From the IMG/VR virus record IMGVR_UViG_3300021964_012561, positions 1 to 64,000 of that record: a DNA stretch of 64,000 nucleotides. One strand, 5' to 3'. This DNA comes from a virus. Made by a program: the position numbers and the translations under genes. Shown one piece after another: positions 33,144 to 42,079 of this stretch (positions within the stretch are counted from its first letter, which is position 1; each line of letters starts with the position of its first letter). The notes beneath the pieces are model-generated. The model was not told where the DNA came from. It was given only the letters and a program-made list of their open reading frames with translations, and did no database searches.

Positions 33144-33623
33144 ATGGGAGATGTTTTAACGTCAGATCAAAAAATTCAAGAAGCAATAAATAAAGCAAAA
33201 GAAGAAATAAGAAATGCTCCTGCTGGACAAGAAGCGGCTCTTGAAAAAGCTTTAGCGGCTATTAGCTTTAAAGAAATCGGCCCTGCTATAGCAGCTAGCT
33301 TAGGTGAAGAATTTATTCCAGTTGGAGGTGTAGGATTACCTCTAGTCATGAGAAAAACAGGAATTGAAATATTAGGTGGTAAGGAAAAATTAATTAATTC
33401 AGGTTTAACTGAGGCTCAAATTAATGAAAAAGTATTAGAAATGGTTGCCTATATTTCTTTTATTACCCTAAGTTTTGCATCAATTACTAGTGGAAATTTA
33501 ATTCCGTCGCCTCCTAGCTTTGCTGTTGCTAAAAAATATTATGATATTTTAGGGGAGTTATTAGCATATGCTGACAATATTCAAAATAATAGAGCAACTA
33601 CGATAGTAGAAGGAGTATTGTAA
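33144..33623 (+). CDS. Unknown protein between spike-like and gp25-like genes
   Basis: A 159-residue protein with Ala-rich helical N-terminus (AINKAKEEIRNAPAGQEAALE), a central glycine-rich segment (FIPVGGVGLPLVMRKTGIEIL) and a hydrophobic helix (MVAYISFITLSFASITSG) near 95-115. I do not recognise the family. Genomic position suggests a baseplate component or assembly factor. The start ATG is preceded by AAAGGAG at the end of the prior gene. A 44-base gap follows, carrying the strong Shine-Dalgarno of the gp25-like gene. Confidence 0.65.
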   Translation: MGDVLTSDQKIQEAINKAKEEIRNAPAGQEAALEKALAAISFKEIGPAIAASLGEEFIPVGGVGLPLVMRKTGIEILGGKEKLINSGLTEAQINEKVLEMVAYISFITLSFASITSGNLIPSPPSFAVAKKYYDILGELLAYADNIQNNRATTIVEGVL

Positions 33624-33667
33624 TCTTTTTTTGAAGAGGATAATTAGAAATAAAAGGAGGAGTAAAA

Positions 33668-34174
33668 GTGGCAACTTTTAAATTTAAGAGTTCGGGTTTT
33701 AAATATGATGACATTGTTGTTATTGATCAAGAATCACAACCTAAAAGAACACCGATCGGCATAAAAACTCCTTTAGAATTTTCTAGAAAATCTAGAAAAC
33801 AATTATTTCACATGAATGATAATCCAATTTTTCAAATTAAAGATAATTTAAGAAATTTAATTTTAACAGAAAAAGGTGAAAGGATTGGACGTCCAGATTA
33901 TGGTTGCGGACTTAAAGATTATGTTTTTGACTTAACAGCAATTCCTAATTATGAACAAAAAGTCATTAATATAATAAAGGGCCAGGTTGAAAAATTTATG
34001 CCTTTTGTTTTGATTACAAATATTGAAATTTTAGATTATTATTCAAATGGTGTTGATCAATTTGATGAACGCAGCTCAAGATTAGCAGCATTACTTTTAA
34101 GAATAAGTTTTGATGTACAAAAAATAGCTGTTAAAAATCAAAAAATTGATGTAATAATTTTTTCAGGTGGATAA
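33668..34174 (+). CDS. Baseplate wedge protein, gp25/GPW-like
   Basis: A 168-residue gp25-like wedge subunit. The family core lies at about 54-82: FQIKDNLRNLILTEKGERIG followed by RPDYGCGLKDYVFDL, in which LLTxxGER-xxRPxYGCGL is the hallmark. gp25 connects tail sheath and baseplate in contractile systems from T4 to type VI secretion. The N-terminal extension of about 50 residues is longer than in minimal members. Start is GTG 33668, supported by AAAGGAGGAG 5 bases upstream, one of the strongest ribosome binding sites in the window. Confidence 0.92.
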   Translation: MATFKFKSSGFKYDDIVVIDQESQPKRTPIGIKTPLEFSRKSRKQLFHMNDNPIFQIKDNLRNLILTEKGERIGRPDYGCGLKDYVFDLTAIPNYEQKVINIIKGQVEKFMPFVLITNIEILDYYSNGVDQFDERSSRLAALLLRISFDVQKIAVKNQKIDVIIFSGG

Positions 34175-34176
34175 AT

Positions 34177-36024
34177 ATGGCAAAAAATTTAAAAAAACAG
34201 ATTAAAAAAAATAAAGAAATTTCTTATCTTGCAAAAGATTTTGATTCTTTTAGAGCGGAGCTTATTAATTACGCTAGAAATCATTATGGATCAAAAATTG
34301 TAGATTTTTCTGAGTCGTCAGTTGCAGGAATGTTTATAGATGTAGCCTCTTACGTCGGAGATTCTTTATCATATTATTTGGATCATCAATTTAATGAATT
34401 AAATTTGGAAACTGCAATAGAACCTAAAAATATTGAAGCACTTGCAAGACAAGCCGGAGTCGAAACAAGAGGAGCCACTCCCTCCACAGCATTGGCAAAA
34501 ATAAGAATGGTAATTCCAGCTGTGACTGAAAATGGTTTAAGAGTAATTAACGAAAACTATTTACCTAAAATTTTAGAAAATTCCGTATTTACATCTGAAT
34601 CTGGTATTAACTTTTATACAATTGAAACTGTCGACTTGTCAAAAAAGGATTCTCAAGGCAATATATTAATTGATAACATTCTTCCAAATGTCGTACAAGA
34701 TGGCATTATTCAAGATTTTATTATTGAAAAAGAAATAAGATGTTCTAGTGCAAGAGTAATTGTAGAAAACTTTCCAATCAACAACAACATAGTTCCTTTT
34801 AGAACTATTTCGCTACTTAATCCAAACGTGCATAGCATTATTTATGTAAGAGATAGTTCAGGTGAGGACTACTATGAGGTTGATTCACTTTCTCAAGATA
34901 CTGTCTTTATAAAAGAAGAAAATTCGCGTAATGATGTTGACTTAGTACCGTACCGTTTAAAAATGGCACCCGCCCCAAGAAGATTCATAAAGGTAACATC
35001 ATCAATAACAGGAAAAACTTTATTAAGGTTCGGGTCTGGCGACGAAGATACATTCGATGAAGACGCAATTCCTGACCCAAGTGATCATGCAATTACTCTG
35101 TATGGTGATAGAAAGACTTTTGCAAAGGTTGCCATAGATCCTAATAGCTTTTTAACTACAAACACTCTAGGAATATCTCCAAGAAACACAACGTTATCGA
35201 TAAAGTACTCCTATGGCGGAGGAATTAATCATAACATAGATCCTGGTGAACTGGTCTTGGTTAACACTTTAAAAACTCAATTTAATTCTGCTGTTCCTTC
35301 GTCAATTATTTCATCGATTAGAAGATCAACAACTGTAATTAACGAATTTCCTGGATTTGGAGGTGATAATCGTCCTACGCTAGAACAGTTAAGAAATTTA
35401 GGACTTTTATCGAAAACATATCAAAAAAGAGTTGTAACAAGAGAAGATTTGCTGTCTAGAGTCTATAGTATTCCAACTAATTTTGGTCGCGTCTTTAGAG
35501 CTTCCGTAAGAGATAATCCAAATAATCAATTTGCAACCCAGTTAAGCGTTCTTTCAAGAGACAAAAACGGTGTTTTAGTTTATGCTCCTGACACACTAAA
35601 GGAAAATCTTTCTGTGTACTTAAGCAAGTTTAGACTAATTTCAGATGCTGTAGACATTGTTGATGCTGTTATTGTTAATTTGTCAATAAGTTATGTTGTA
35701 ACTATTGACAAAGGAGTCAGTAGAACTAATACAATCCAAAATATAAATGTTGCATTAAAAAACTATTTTGATATTAAAAACTTTCAAATTGATCAACCTA
35801 TCATAACAGGCGAAGTTGATAATTTAATTTTAAATACATCAGGAGTAGTTTCTTTGATTAGTTTGAAATTTAACAATATGTTCGGCACTAAAAACGGAAG
35901 AATATACTCAAACTTTAGTTATTCTCCTAACAGAAATTTAGATAGAGGCCTTCTTTTTCCTCCACCTGGAGGTATTTTTGAAATTAGGTACCCAAATGAT
36001 GACATTCAAGGGAGTGCAATCTAA
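34177..36024 (+). CDS. Baseplate wedge protein, gp6/J-like
   Basis: A 615-residue wedge protein of the gp6/baseplate J family. The N-terminal AKDFDSFRAELINYARNHYG near 19-38 and ESSVAGMFIDVASYVGDSLS near 48-67 are the family opening, and KRVVTREDLLSRVYSIPTNF near 417-436 matches the J core strand. C-terminal segments such as VNLSISYVVTIDKGVSR and NVALKNYFDIKNFQIDQPI are also family-like. It follows the gp25-like gene directly, as in many myoviruses. It forms the wedge ring that holds gp25 and sheath. Its TAA overlaps the next ATG by one base. Confidence 0.9.
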   Translation: MAKNLKKQIKKNKEISYLAKDFDSFRAELINYARNHYGSKIVDFSESSVAGMFIDVASYVGDSLSYYLDHQFNELNLETAIEPKNIEALARQAGVETRGATPSTALAKIRMVIPAVTENGLRVINENYLPKILENSVFTSESGINFYTIETVDLSKKDSQGNILIDNILPNVVQDGIIQDFIIEKEIRCSSARVIVENFPINNNIVPFRTISLLNPNVHSIIYVRDSSGEDYYEVDSLSQDTVFIKEENSRNDVDLVPYRLKMAPAPRRFIKVTSSITGKTLLRFGSGDEDTFDEDAIPDPSDHAITLYGDRKTFAKVAIDPNSFLTTNTLGISPRNTTLSIKYSYGGGINHNIDPGELVLVNTLKTQFNSAVPSSIISSIRRSTTVINEFPGFGGDNRPTLEQLRNLGLLSKTYQKRVVTREDLLSRVYSIPTNFGRVFRASVRDNPNNQFATQLSVLSRDKNGVLVYAPDTLKENLSVYLSKFRLISDAVDIVDAVIVNLSISYVVTIDKGVSRTNTIQNINVALKNYFDIKNFQIDQPIITGEVDNLILNTSGVVSLISLKFNNMFGTKNGRIYSNFSYSPNRNLDRGLLFPPPGGIFEIRYPNDDIQGSAI

Positions 36025-37535
36025 TGTATAGAATTTTATCAGCTAGTAAAGATACGTACATAACAAATAAAATTATTAATAATAAATTTAGAGCAACTGA
36101 CGCAAACCTAGGTCAGGCAGGAACTTTAGATCTTTTTAAGCTTTATAATGAATCAACTATTTCTGGCGAAACAAACCCTATAGAGAGTTCGAGGCTTTTG
36201 ATTAAATTTGGCTTAAGCGAAGTCACTAAAATGCATAATGAAAAAATAATTGACGTAGGTGATAGTTCTTTCAAGGCTTTTTTAAAACTTCATGACATTT
36301 ATGGAGGCCAGACAACTCCTAAAAATTTTAAAATTATTTCTTTTCCGCTGTCAAAAAGTTTTGATGAAGGCCCTGGCTATGATGTAGTCAGCTACTCAGA
36401 TATTGGTGCAACTAATTGGGTGACAGCATCTTTCACTAATGGCGTAGTATCAGACTGGTCTCAAGCAGGCGCAAATGCTTCTGGTTCATTAGGTGATACT
36501 GACATCGATGTAATAGTAAGTGGAACAATACAAGGTCAAGATTCAAAAATACCTTTGTCTTCAGAAATGCTTTTTGAAACAGGTGAAGAAGACTTGATAT
36601 TAGATGTGACAAATTTCATATCAGCATCAACAGTCGGGTTGATTAATAATCATGGTTTTCTTATAGCACTTTCAGGTACATATGAAACAAATAATAAATC
36701 TTATTTTGTAAAACGTTTTGCCTCTAGAAACACATTGAATACAGCTATACGTCCTAAATTAATTATAAAATTTGATGACTCAATTCAAGACAATCACGAG
36801 AATTTTGAATTTGACACAACAGGAAGTCTTTATCTTCATAATTTTAAAAGAGGGTCGTTAGCAAATCTTATTTCAGGATCTTCAGGTAATGAAATAACAG
36901 GTGCTGATTGTATGATCTTAAAAATAGAGTCAGGTAGTTTTTCTAAACAATTTAATGTTTCTCAAGTACCAAGAGGATCTAATCGATTGACAGGAATATA
37001 TTCATCATCATTTGCAATTAGTAGTTTTGATTCTACATTATACGATCATGTAATAGCATCTGGAAGTATTACTTTCAATGAAATTTGGTCAAACTCAAAC
37101 GAAACTGTTACTTATTTGTCATCGTCTTTTAAAATAAAACAATCAAATAGGAATAAAATAAACTTAGGCGAACAAAGAGTAGTTACAAGAATACTTAACT
37201 TAAAAGGAAGATATCGTCAAAATGAAAAGGTCCGTTTAAGAGTTTTTGTAGAAAGTGCTGATAGAGAACTAATTCTTAGAAAAACACCATATGAAACGCC
37301 TAGTGCGCTTTATTCAAACATGTGTTATAGAGTAAGAGACTATGATTCAGGTGAAATTATAATACCTTTTGACGCTTCAGCGACTAAACTTTCACATGAT
37401 ACAAAAGCAATGTATTTTGATTTCTATATGAGTTCAATACCAAAAGGAAGAACATATGTGTTTGATTTTAAAATACAAGAAAATGATTTCGACATAGTAA
37501 TAACAGATTTAGCTTCTAAATTTATTATTGTTTAA
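36024..37535 (+). CDS. Virion protein with DNRLRE-like N-terminal domain
   Basis: A 503-residue protein. The N-terminal region (SASKDTYITNKIINNKFRATDANLGQ..., SRLLIKFGLSEV near 50-65) has the D-x-Y-I and LLIxFxL pattern of DNRLRE-type beta-sandwich domains found on cell-surface and virion proteins. The rest is beta-rich, with SGS-rich turns and no catalytic motif. The C-terminus (PKGRTYVFDFKIQENDFDIV) may be a separate beta domain. The likely role is a baseplate or tail-fibre adaptor. It lies between gp6-like and the next very large virion gene. Confidence 0.65.
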   Translation: MYRILSASKDTYITNKIINNKFRATDANLGQAGTLDLFKLYNESTISGETNPIESSRLLIKFGLSEVTKMHNEKIIDVGDSSFKAFLKLHDIYGGQTTPKNFKIISFPLSKSFDEGPGYDVVSYSDIGATNWVTASFTNGVVSDWSQAGANASGSLGDTDIDVIVSGTIQGQDSKIPLSSEMLFETGEEDLILDVTNFISASTVGLINNHGFLIALSGTYETNNKSYFVKRFASRNTLNTAIRPKLIIKFDDSIQDNHENFEFDTTGSLYLHNFKRGSLANLISGSSGNEITGADCMILKIESGSFSKQFNVSQVPRGSNRLTGIYSSSFAISSFDSTLYDHVIASGSITFNEIWSNSNETVTYLSSSFKIKQSNRNKINLGEQRVVTRILNLKGRYRQNEKVRLRVFVESADRELILRKTPYETPSALYSNMCYRVRDYDSGEIIIPFDASATKLSHDTKAMYFDFYMSSIPKGRTYVFDFKIQENDFDIVITDLASKFIIV

Positions 37536-37549
37536 TAATAGGAACAATC

Positions 37550-40500
37550 ATGTCAAAAAGACTATTAACAAATAACAAAGGAAAACTTTTTAAATCGAAG
37601 TATAGAAAGTCCAACACAGATGCTAGATCGTATTTGCAACCAGGCAATAGTGAAATTTTAAAAATTGCCAATATTGAAAATACAAATTTAGAAAGCACTG
37701 CATCTTTTAGGTACGAATTTAACAAACCGATTAAATCGACCCAGCAGCTAAATTTAGATTTTTCTAAGTTCGAAAATCACACATTTTTTCATTCGGCTGT
37801 TGCAAAAGTTAATGAATCTTTCCTAAACATACTTAACTTTTACCCTTTTAATGGAACAGAAAAACAAATTGAAGCATTTGAAGATAGTTTGACAGGTTTT
37901 GAAAAATACATACTTGACAAATATCCTAAAAATAAAGGTTACTTAGTTTTTTCCGGAACACAAAAAGGTGAAAGCTTGTCAAACGGTACACAAATTAACG
38001 TATTAGATCAAAATGCATCTCGTGTTCCTTCAATTAAATCGTTAAAAGACAGAAACGTAACTTTAGACCCGTCAGTAAATAGTTTTGCAGTTCAATTTTT
38101 TATTAATCCAGAATCAATTGTAAACGATAATCAAATAATATTCCAGAAAAAATCTAGCCTAGCAAATAATTTTACTTTATTTTTATCTAATTCCTCAAGT
38201 ACATCTAACTGTGAAATTCACTTTGGAATAACCTCAGGATCCCGGTATACAGCAGTTTCATCTTCAATTGACAAAGGCAGTTTTTCCCATGTAACTGCAA
38301 TGTTTGATACAGATTTTGATCAAAAAACAAAATTAATTATTTTTAATCAAGACAACATTAAAACAGTAGCGTCATCTAGTAATGCTTTAAATGTTATGTC
38401 TTTAAATTATTTTGGAGCAGACTTAGACATAGGTTCTGGAGGTAATTTTCGTTATAATGATCAAGAGTTCGAACCACAACAAACTTTTAGTGGATCCATT
38501 GACGATTTTAGATTGTATCATCGAAAATTATCAGATGATGAAATCTTTAAAAACAAAGATAGATCAGTTAGCGGGGATAAAAATTTAGTCCTGTATTACA
38601 AATTTAACGAACCTTATGGGTCATATGCAGGAAACAACATTGTTTTAGATCATTCCGTTAATTCAAGAAGTGAATTAATTCAAAATTTTATCGTTAATAA
38701 CCGACTAACTGGATCACTCACACCTTTAAAGTCTGAAGACATTAACAAATGCCCGGTTTTATTTCCTCAATTTCCAAAAGTTTCTTCTTTTAATAGTGAA
38801 ATGCTAGTAACAGCTTCACTTTACGATACTGCCAACCCCAACTTAATAACAAAATTAATACCTCAGCATTATTTAGATATTGGCAACAATTTTGAAGGTT
38901 ACGAAGAATACTTAGGAAATATTCAGACTGAAATTAGCAACCTTAACACATTAAGAGAAAGTGTTAATACACAGCGCTCAGCGCAGATGATGACGAAATT
39001 TTTATTAATCTGGGCAAAACACTTCGATCAATTAAAAATGTTTATAGATAGCTTTTCGTTGTACAGGCTTGTTGATTATGATGATTTAAATACAGCCCCA
39101 GATACTTTTCTTAAAAGCTTGTCCCAGTATTTAGGAATGCCTGTTCCAGATTTATTTTCTCAAAATAATGATGATAGTTTTTTTAAGGGGTTAGATTATC
39201 AAAATGTTGCATCAAAATCAAATTTATCAATTAAGAAAATACAATATACTATTTGGCGAAGAATTCTTTCTGAATACTCATCTTATGTATCTTCAAAAGG
39301 TACGTTAGATAGTATTAAATCTATATTTTTAGCATCTGGAATTGATCCCTCAAACATTTTCCACATAAGAGAATATGGTGGTGCAAAAGCTAGGTCACTT
39401 AAAAGTTCAAATCAAAAAATTAATGATAATATTGGTTTTATCGATTTTTCAGGTTCGTTAGGTAATGAAGAAAATAGTCGTAATAATCAAGGAAGATCAA
39501 TTGATAAGTCACCATATTTAAAATCAACATTTTTATCAGGTTCAAGAGTATCACCAGGAAAACCATTAATTAAAGGTACTTTTGTTAATGGTATATCTAA
39601 TAATCTTAGTGATGGTCTTTTTACTTCTTCTTCGTTTGATTATCATGCAACTTATTTTTACTCAAACTATCATGAACACAAGACTTTACAAAGCCTAATC
39701 AGGCTTCAAACGACAGGATCAACAGTACCATCGAGCAAAGAAAGTTGTATTATAAATTTAGTAAATAATAGTCAAGAAAACAAACTAAGCCTATTCGTGT
39801 CAGACGACCCTACAAGTAGTACAATTTCTGAATTGTTTTTAACAGGAGTTAATATTGCTGATGGAAATATTTGGTCTGTTAATTTTGGAAGAAAAAGTTC
39901 TGAATTTTTAGAATCAGATTTAAAAAGTCAATTTTATTTAAAGGCATCAACGTTCGACCCAGGCCTAGATCCAGTCTTATATAAAACTTCTTCTTTGCTG
40001 ACAGAGTCAACTAATTCTGTTTTTTCAAATGTAAGCACTGCACATAATGCATCAGGTAGTATTTTAACAATCGGTTCTCAAAGCTTTGAGGATACTTCTT
40101 TGTTTATTAACGCAGGTACTGCTAATCAGAAAGCAACACATTTTTCAGGTCATGTTTCATTTATAAATTTTTGGTCAAAAGATTATACTGACAAAGAGTT
40201 TACTGCATATGTTAAAAATCCTAGTAATTACGGGTCAAATAATGTTAAATCAAATTATAATTTTTTACAAAATCAGTCAGGTAGTAATCAAAAAGTAAGA
40301 ATACATACTTCTGGTAAGCAGGCAACAACATCATCAAACAGTTCAGGTGAGATAAGAATTTTTGACTTTAGCCAAGAAGAAAATCATTTTTCTGGTTACA
40401 ATTTTGAGGCAAATAAAAAAGTTATAATAAATAAAAATTTTATTAGAGAAACATTATCACCAAATTTTGATTTAAATTCTAGCGAAAATAAAATTAGAGT

Positions 40501-41020
40501 AAGAAGTTTGCAGTCGGAAGACCTTTTAGAAAATCATTCTTTCGCAACAATCGCGCCAGTTTTTGAAGTAGATCCAGCAGAAGAAGTAATTGATGATTCA
40601 AGATTATCTTTTGATTTATCTGTTATGAAGGGTCTCAATGAAAACATTGTCGATGTTTTTCCTCATTTTGATGAAATTGAAACTGCCTTAGGTAAACCTA
40701 ACTTAGTTTTTAATGAAAGATATCCTGATTTAGAAAATTTAAGAAAAGTTTATTTTGAGAATGTAATTGAAGATTTAAATTTAAACAAGTATAGAGAATT
40801 ATTTAAGTGGTTAGATGGCTCTTTTTCTGATATTATTTTTCAATCTATACCACGCAATACTAGGTTTTTAGGAATTAACTTTGTTTATGAGTCACATATG
40901 TTGGAGCGAAACAAATTAAAATATCTACATGACGAAATTTATCTTAAGTCTTTACCTAGAAATCCTTCTAGAGGTAATATTTTTTTAAGTCAATTTGTTT
41001 GCAAAATTAAGAAAGGTTAA
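37550..41020 (+). CDS. Large baseplate protein with two LamG-like domains around a gpI-like core
   Basis: A 1156-residue virion protein. A first concanavalin/LamG-like domain at about 165-350 contains FAVQFFINPES, HVTAMFDTD and SGSIDDFRLYHRKLSDDEIF. Residues 430-620 resemble the phage tail protein I group: TKLIPQHYLDIG, FLKSLSQYLGMPVPDLF and SSKGTLDSIKSIFLASGID match the LxxLAxxxG and GTxxxIxxxLxxxGI patterns of that family. A second LamG-like sandwich at about 710-890 ends with FINFWSKDYTDKEFTAYV. Baseplate attachment of carbohydrate-binding modules is the inference. Its end and the next ORF are separated by one base. Confidence 0.7.
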   Translation: MSKRLLTNNKGKLFKSKYRKSNTDARSYLQPGNSEILKIANIENTNLESTASFRYEFNKPIKSTQQLNLDFSKFENHTFFHSAVAKVNESFLNILNFYPFNGTEKQIEAFEDSLTGFEKYILDKYPKNKGYLVFSGTQKGESLSNGTQINVLDQNASRVPSIKSLKDRNVTLDPSVNSFAVQFFINPESIVNDNQIIFQKKSSLANNFTLFLSNSSSTSNCEIHFGITSGSRYTAVSSSIDKGSFSHVTAMFDTDFDQKTKLIIFNQDNIKTVASSSNALNVMSLNYFGADLDIGSGGNFRYNDQEFEPQQTFSGSIDDFRLYHRKLSDDEIFKNKDRSVSGDKNLVLYYKFNEPYGSYAGNNIVLDHSVNSRSELIQNFIVNNRLTGSLTPLKSEDINKCPVLFPQFPKVSSFNSEMLVTASLYDTANPNLITKLIPQHYLDIGNNFEGYEEYLGNIQTEISNLNTLRESVNTQRSAQMMTKFLLIWAKHFDQLKMFIDSFSLYRLVDYDDLNTAPDTFLKSLSQYLGMPVPDLFSQNNDDSFFKGLDYQNVASKSNLSIKKIQYTIWRRILSEYSSYVSSKGTLDSIKSIFLASGIDPSNIFHIREYGGAKARSLKSSNQKINDNIGFIDFSGSLGNEENSRNNQGRSIDKSPYLKSTFLSGSRVSPGKPLIKGTFVNGISNNLSDGLFTSSSFDYHATYFYSNYHEHKTLQSLIRLQTTGSTVPSSKESCIINLVNNSQENKLSLFVSDDPTSSTISELFLTGVNIADGNIWSVNFGRKSSEFLESDLKSQFYLKASTFDPGLDPVLYKTSSLLTESTNSVFSNVSTAHNASGSILTIGSQSFEDTSLFINAGTANQKATHFSGHVSFINFWSKDYTDKEFTAYVKNPSNYGSNNVKSNYNFLQNQSGSNQKVRIHTSGKQATTSSNSSGEIRIFDFSQEENHFSGYNFEANKKVIINKNFIRETLSPNFDLNSSENKIRVRSLQSEDLLENHSFATIAPVFEVDPAEEVIDDSRLSFDLSVMKGLNENIVDVFPHFDEIETALGKPNLVFNERYPDLENLRKVYFENVIEDLNLNKYRELFKWLDGSFSDIIFQSIPRNTRFLGINFVYESHMLERNKLKYLHDEIYLKSLPRNPSRGNIFLSQFVCKIKKG

Positions 41021-41021
41021 A

Positions 41022-42077
41022 ATGGAAACAACAACAATTTTCAATATTAAAGAAAGATCTAAACAAGAAAGGCTAAGGCTAGATTCTAGAACTTTTTACG
41101 AAAAATCATTAGCTACAACACTGGTATCCGGGTCCGATAGGATTGGAATGATTCATTATAAAGAAATTTCAACTATTTCTATTATTGTACCTGATTCATC
41201 GATAGAAGGTACTAGGGTAGGAAGAACAACTAGTTTTTCTAATATTAACGACGTTGACTCTTTTAGGTACGGAAAAGACATTAAAAGCGTTAAAAACTTG
41301 CTTAACGACAAAATAGTACCAAACATTACTTTAGGTAGAGAGCAAAATATTACAAATGATGACTACATAGATCATTCTTTAGAGCTTTGCTTTTACGGTC
41401 AAAACAGTCTTTTTAAAACATACGACTACAAAAGAGAAAGTTTTATTCCTTTTGAAGATTTTGAAGGCAAACCTGCATTTAAGCGGTTTATTGGTTTGAA
41501 TGATGAAGACAAGAGTGGAATGTTTCCTTATGCCTACAACGAAAAAAGAAATTATGATAAATTTAGAGATCCGGATCCTGCATCTTTAGATGGCGCAATT
41601 GAAGTTTTTCATGTTAGAAATTCTCCAGCGAATACAGGGTTTATAGACTTACAAATTAAAGGTGCAAGAGGTCTTTTTGGGGTAGGAAATTGGGAATTAA
41701 CTCAACATACAACATACGGTAAAAAGGGGTCACCTTTAGTTTCTGAAAGATATGAAATTAAACAGTCTTCACACGACTTTTTTGACGACGCAGACGAATC
41801 GATCTTAGGTAAACCAGTAGAAGGTTTTATTTCGGAAGGCCTTTATAAATCTTCACCATTTATTGAAAAAAATCATTATTTGATCGATGAATATGAACAC
41901 TTGACAGCAATCCAGAAATCCAATTTAATTTCGTCTTCTAGTCGAGATGATTCAGAATTAGGGACTCGTTTTAAAAGTCGTGATAACGGCCTTATAATAA
42001 CACCGTTTTATCAATTAACCGAACAAAGATCTTTTGGGACAGATTCAATCGCCTTTAGTGGATTATTAAAAGGATAA
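41022..42077 (+). CDS. Virion structural protein, unknown
   Basis: A 352-residue protein with an acidic, beta-rich composition; I recognise no catalytic domain. The ATG at 41022, preceded by AAAGG, is preferred over ATG 40995, which would overlap the previous gene by 26 bases. The middle region (GAIEVFHVRNSPANTGFIDL, ARGLFGVGNWELTQHTTYGK) looks like a beta sandwich. Its place between two LamG-containing proteins and 2 bases before the next ATG suggests a baseplate or tail-fibre connector. Confidence 0.65.
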   Translation: METTTIFNIKERSKQERLRLDSRTFYEKSLATTLVSGSDRIGMIHYKEISTISIIVPDSSIEGTRVGRTTSFSNINDVDSFRYGKDIKSVKNLLNDKIVPNITLGREQNITNDDYIDHSLELCFYGQNSLFKTYDYKRESFIPFEDFEGKPAFKRFIGLNDEDKSGMFPYAYNEKRNYDKFRDPDPASLDGAIEVFHVRNSPANTGFIDLQIKGARGLFGVGNWELTQHTTYGKKGSPLVSERYEIKQSSHDFFDDADESILGKPVEGFISEGLYKSSPFIEKNHYLIDEYEHLTAIQKSNLISSSSRDDSELGTRFKSRDNGLIITPFYQLTEQRSFGTDSIAFSGLLKG

Positions 42078-42079
42078 AA

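Noticed and set aside
32761-33198. 145-codon open frame on the - strand
   Set aside because: Antisense to a well-supported virion gene; no family motif or Shine-Dalgarno.
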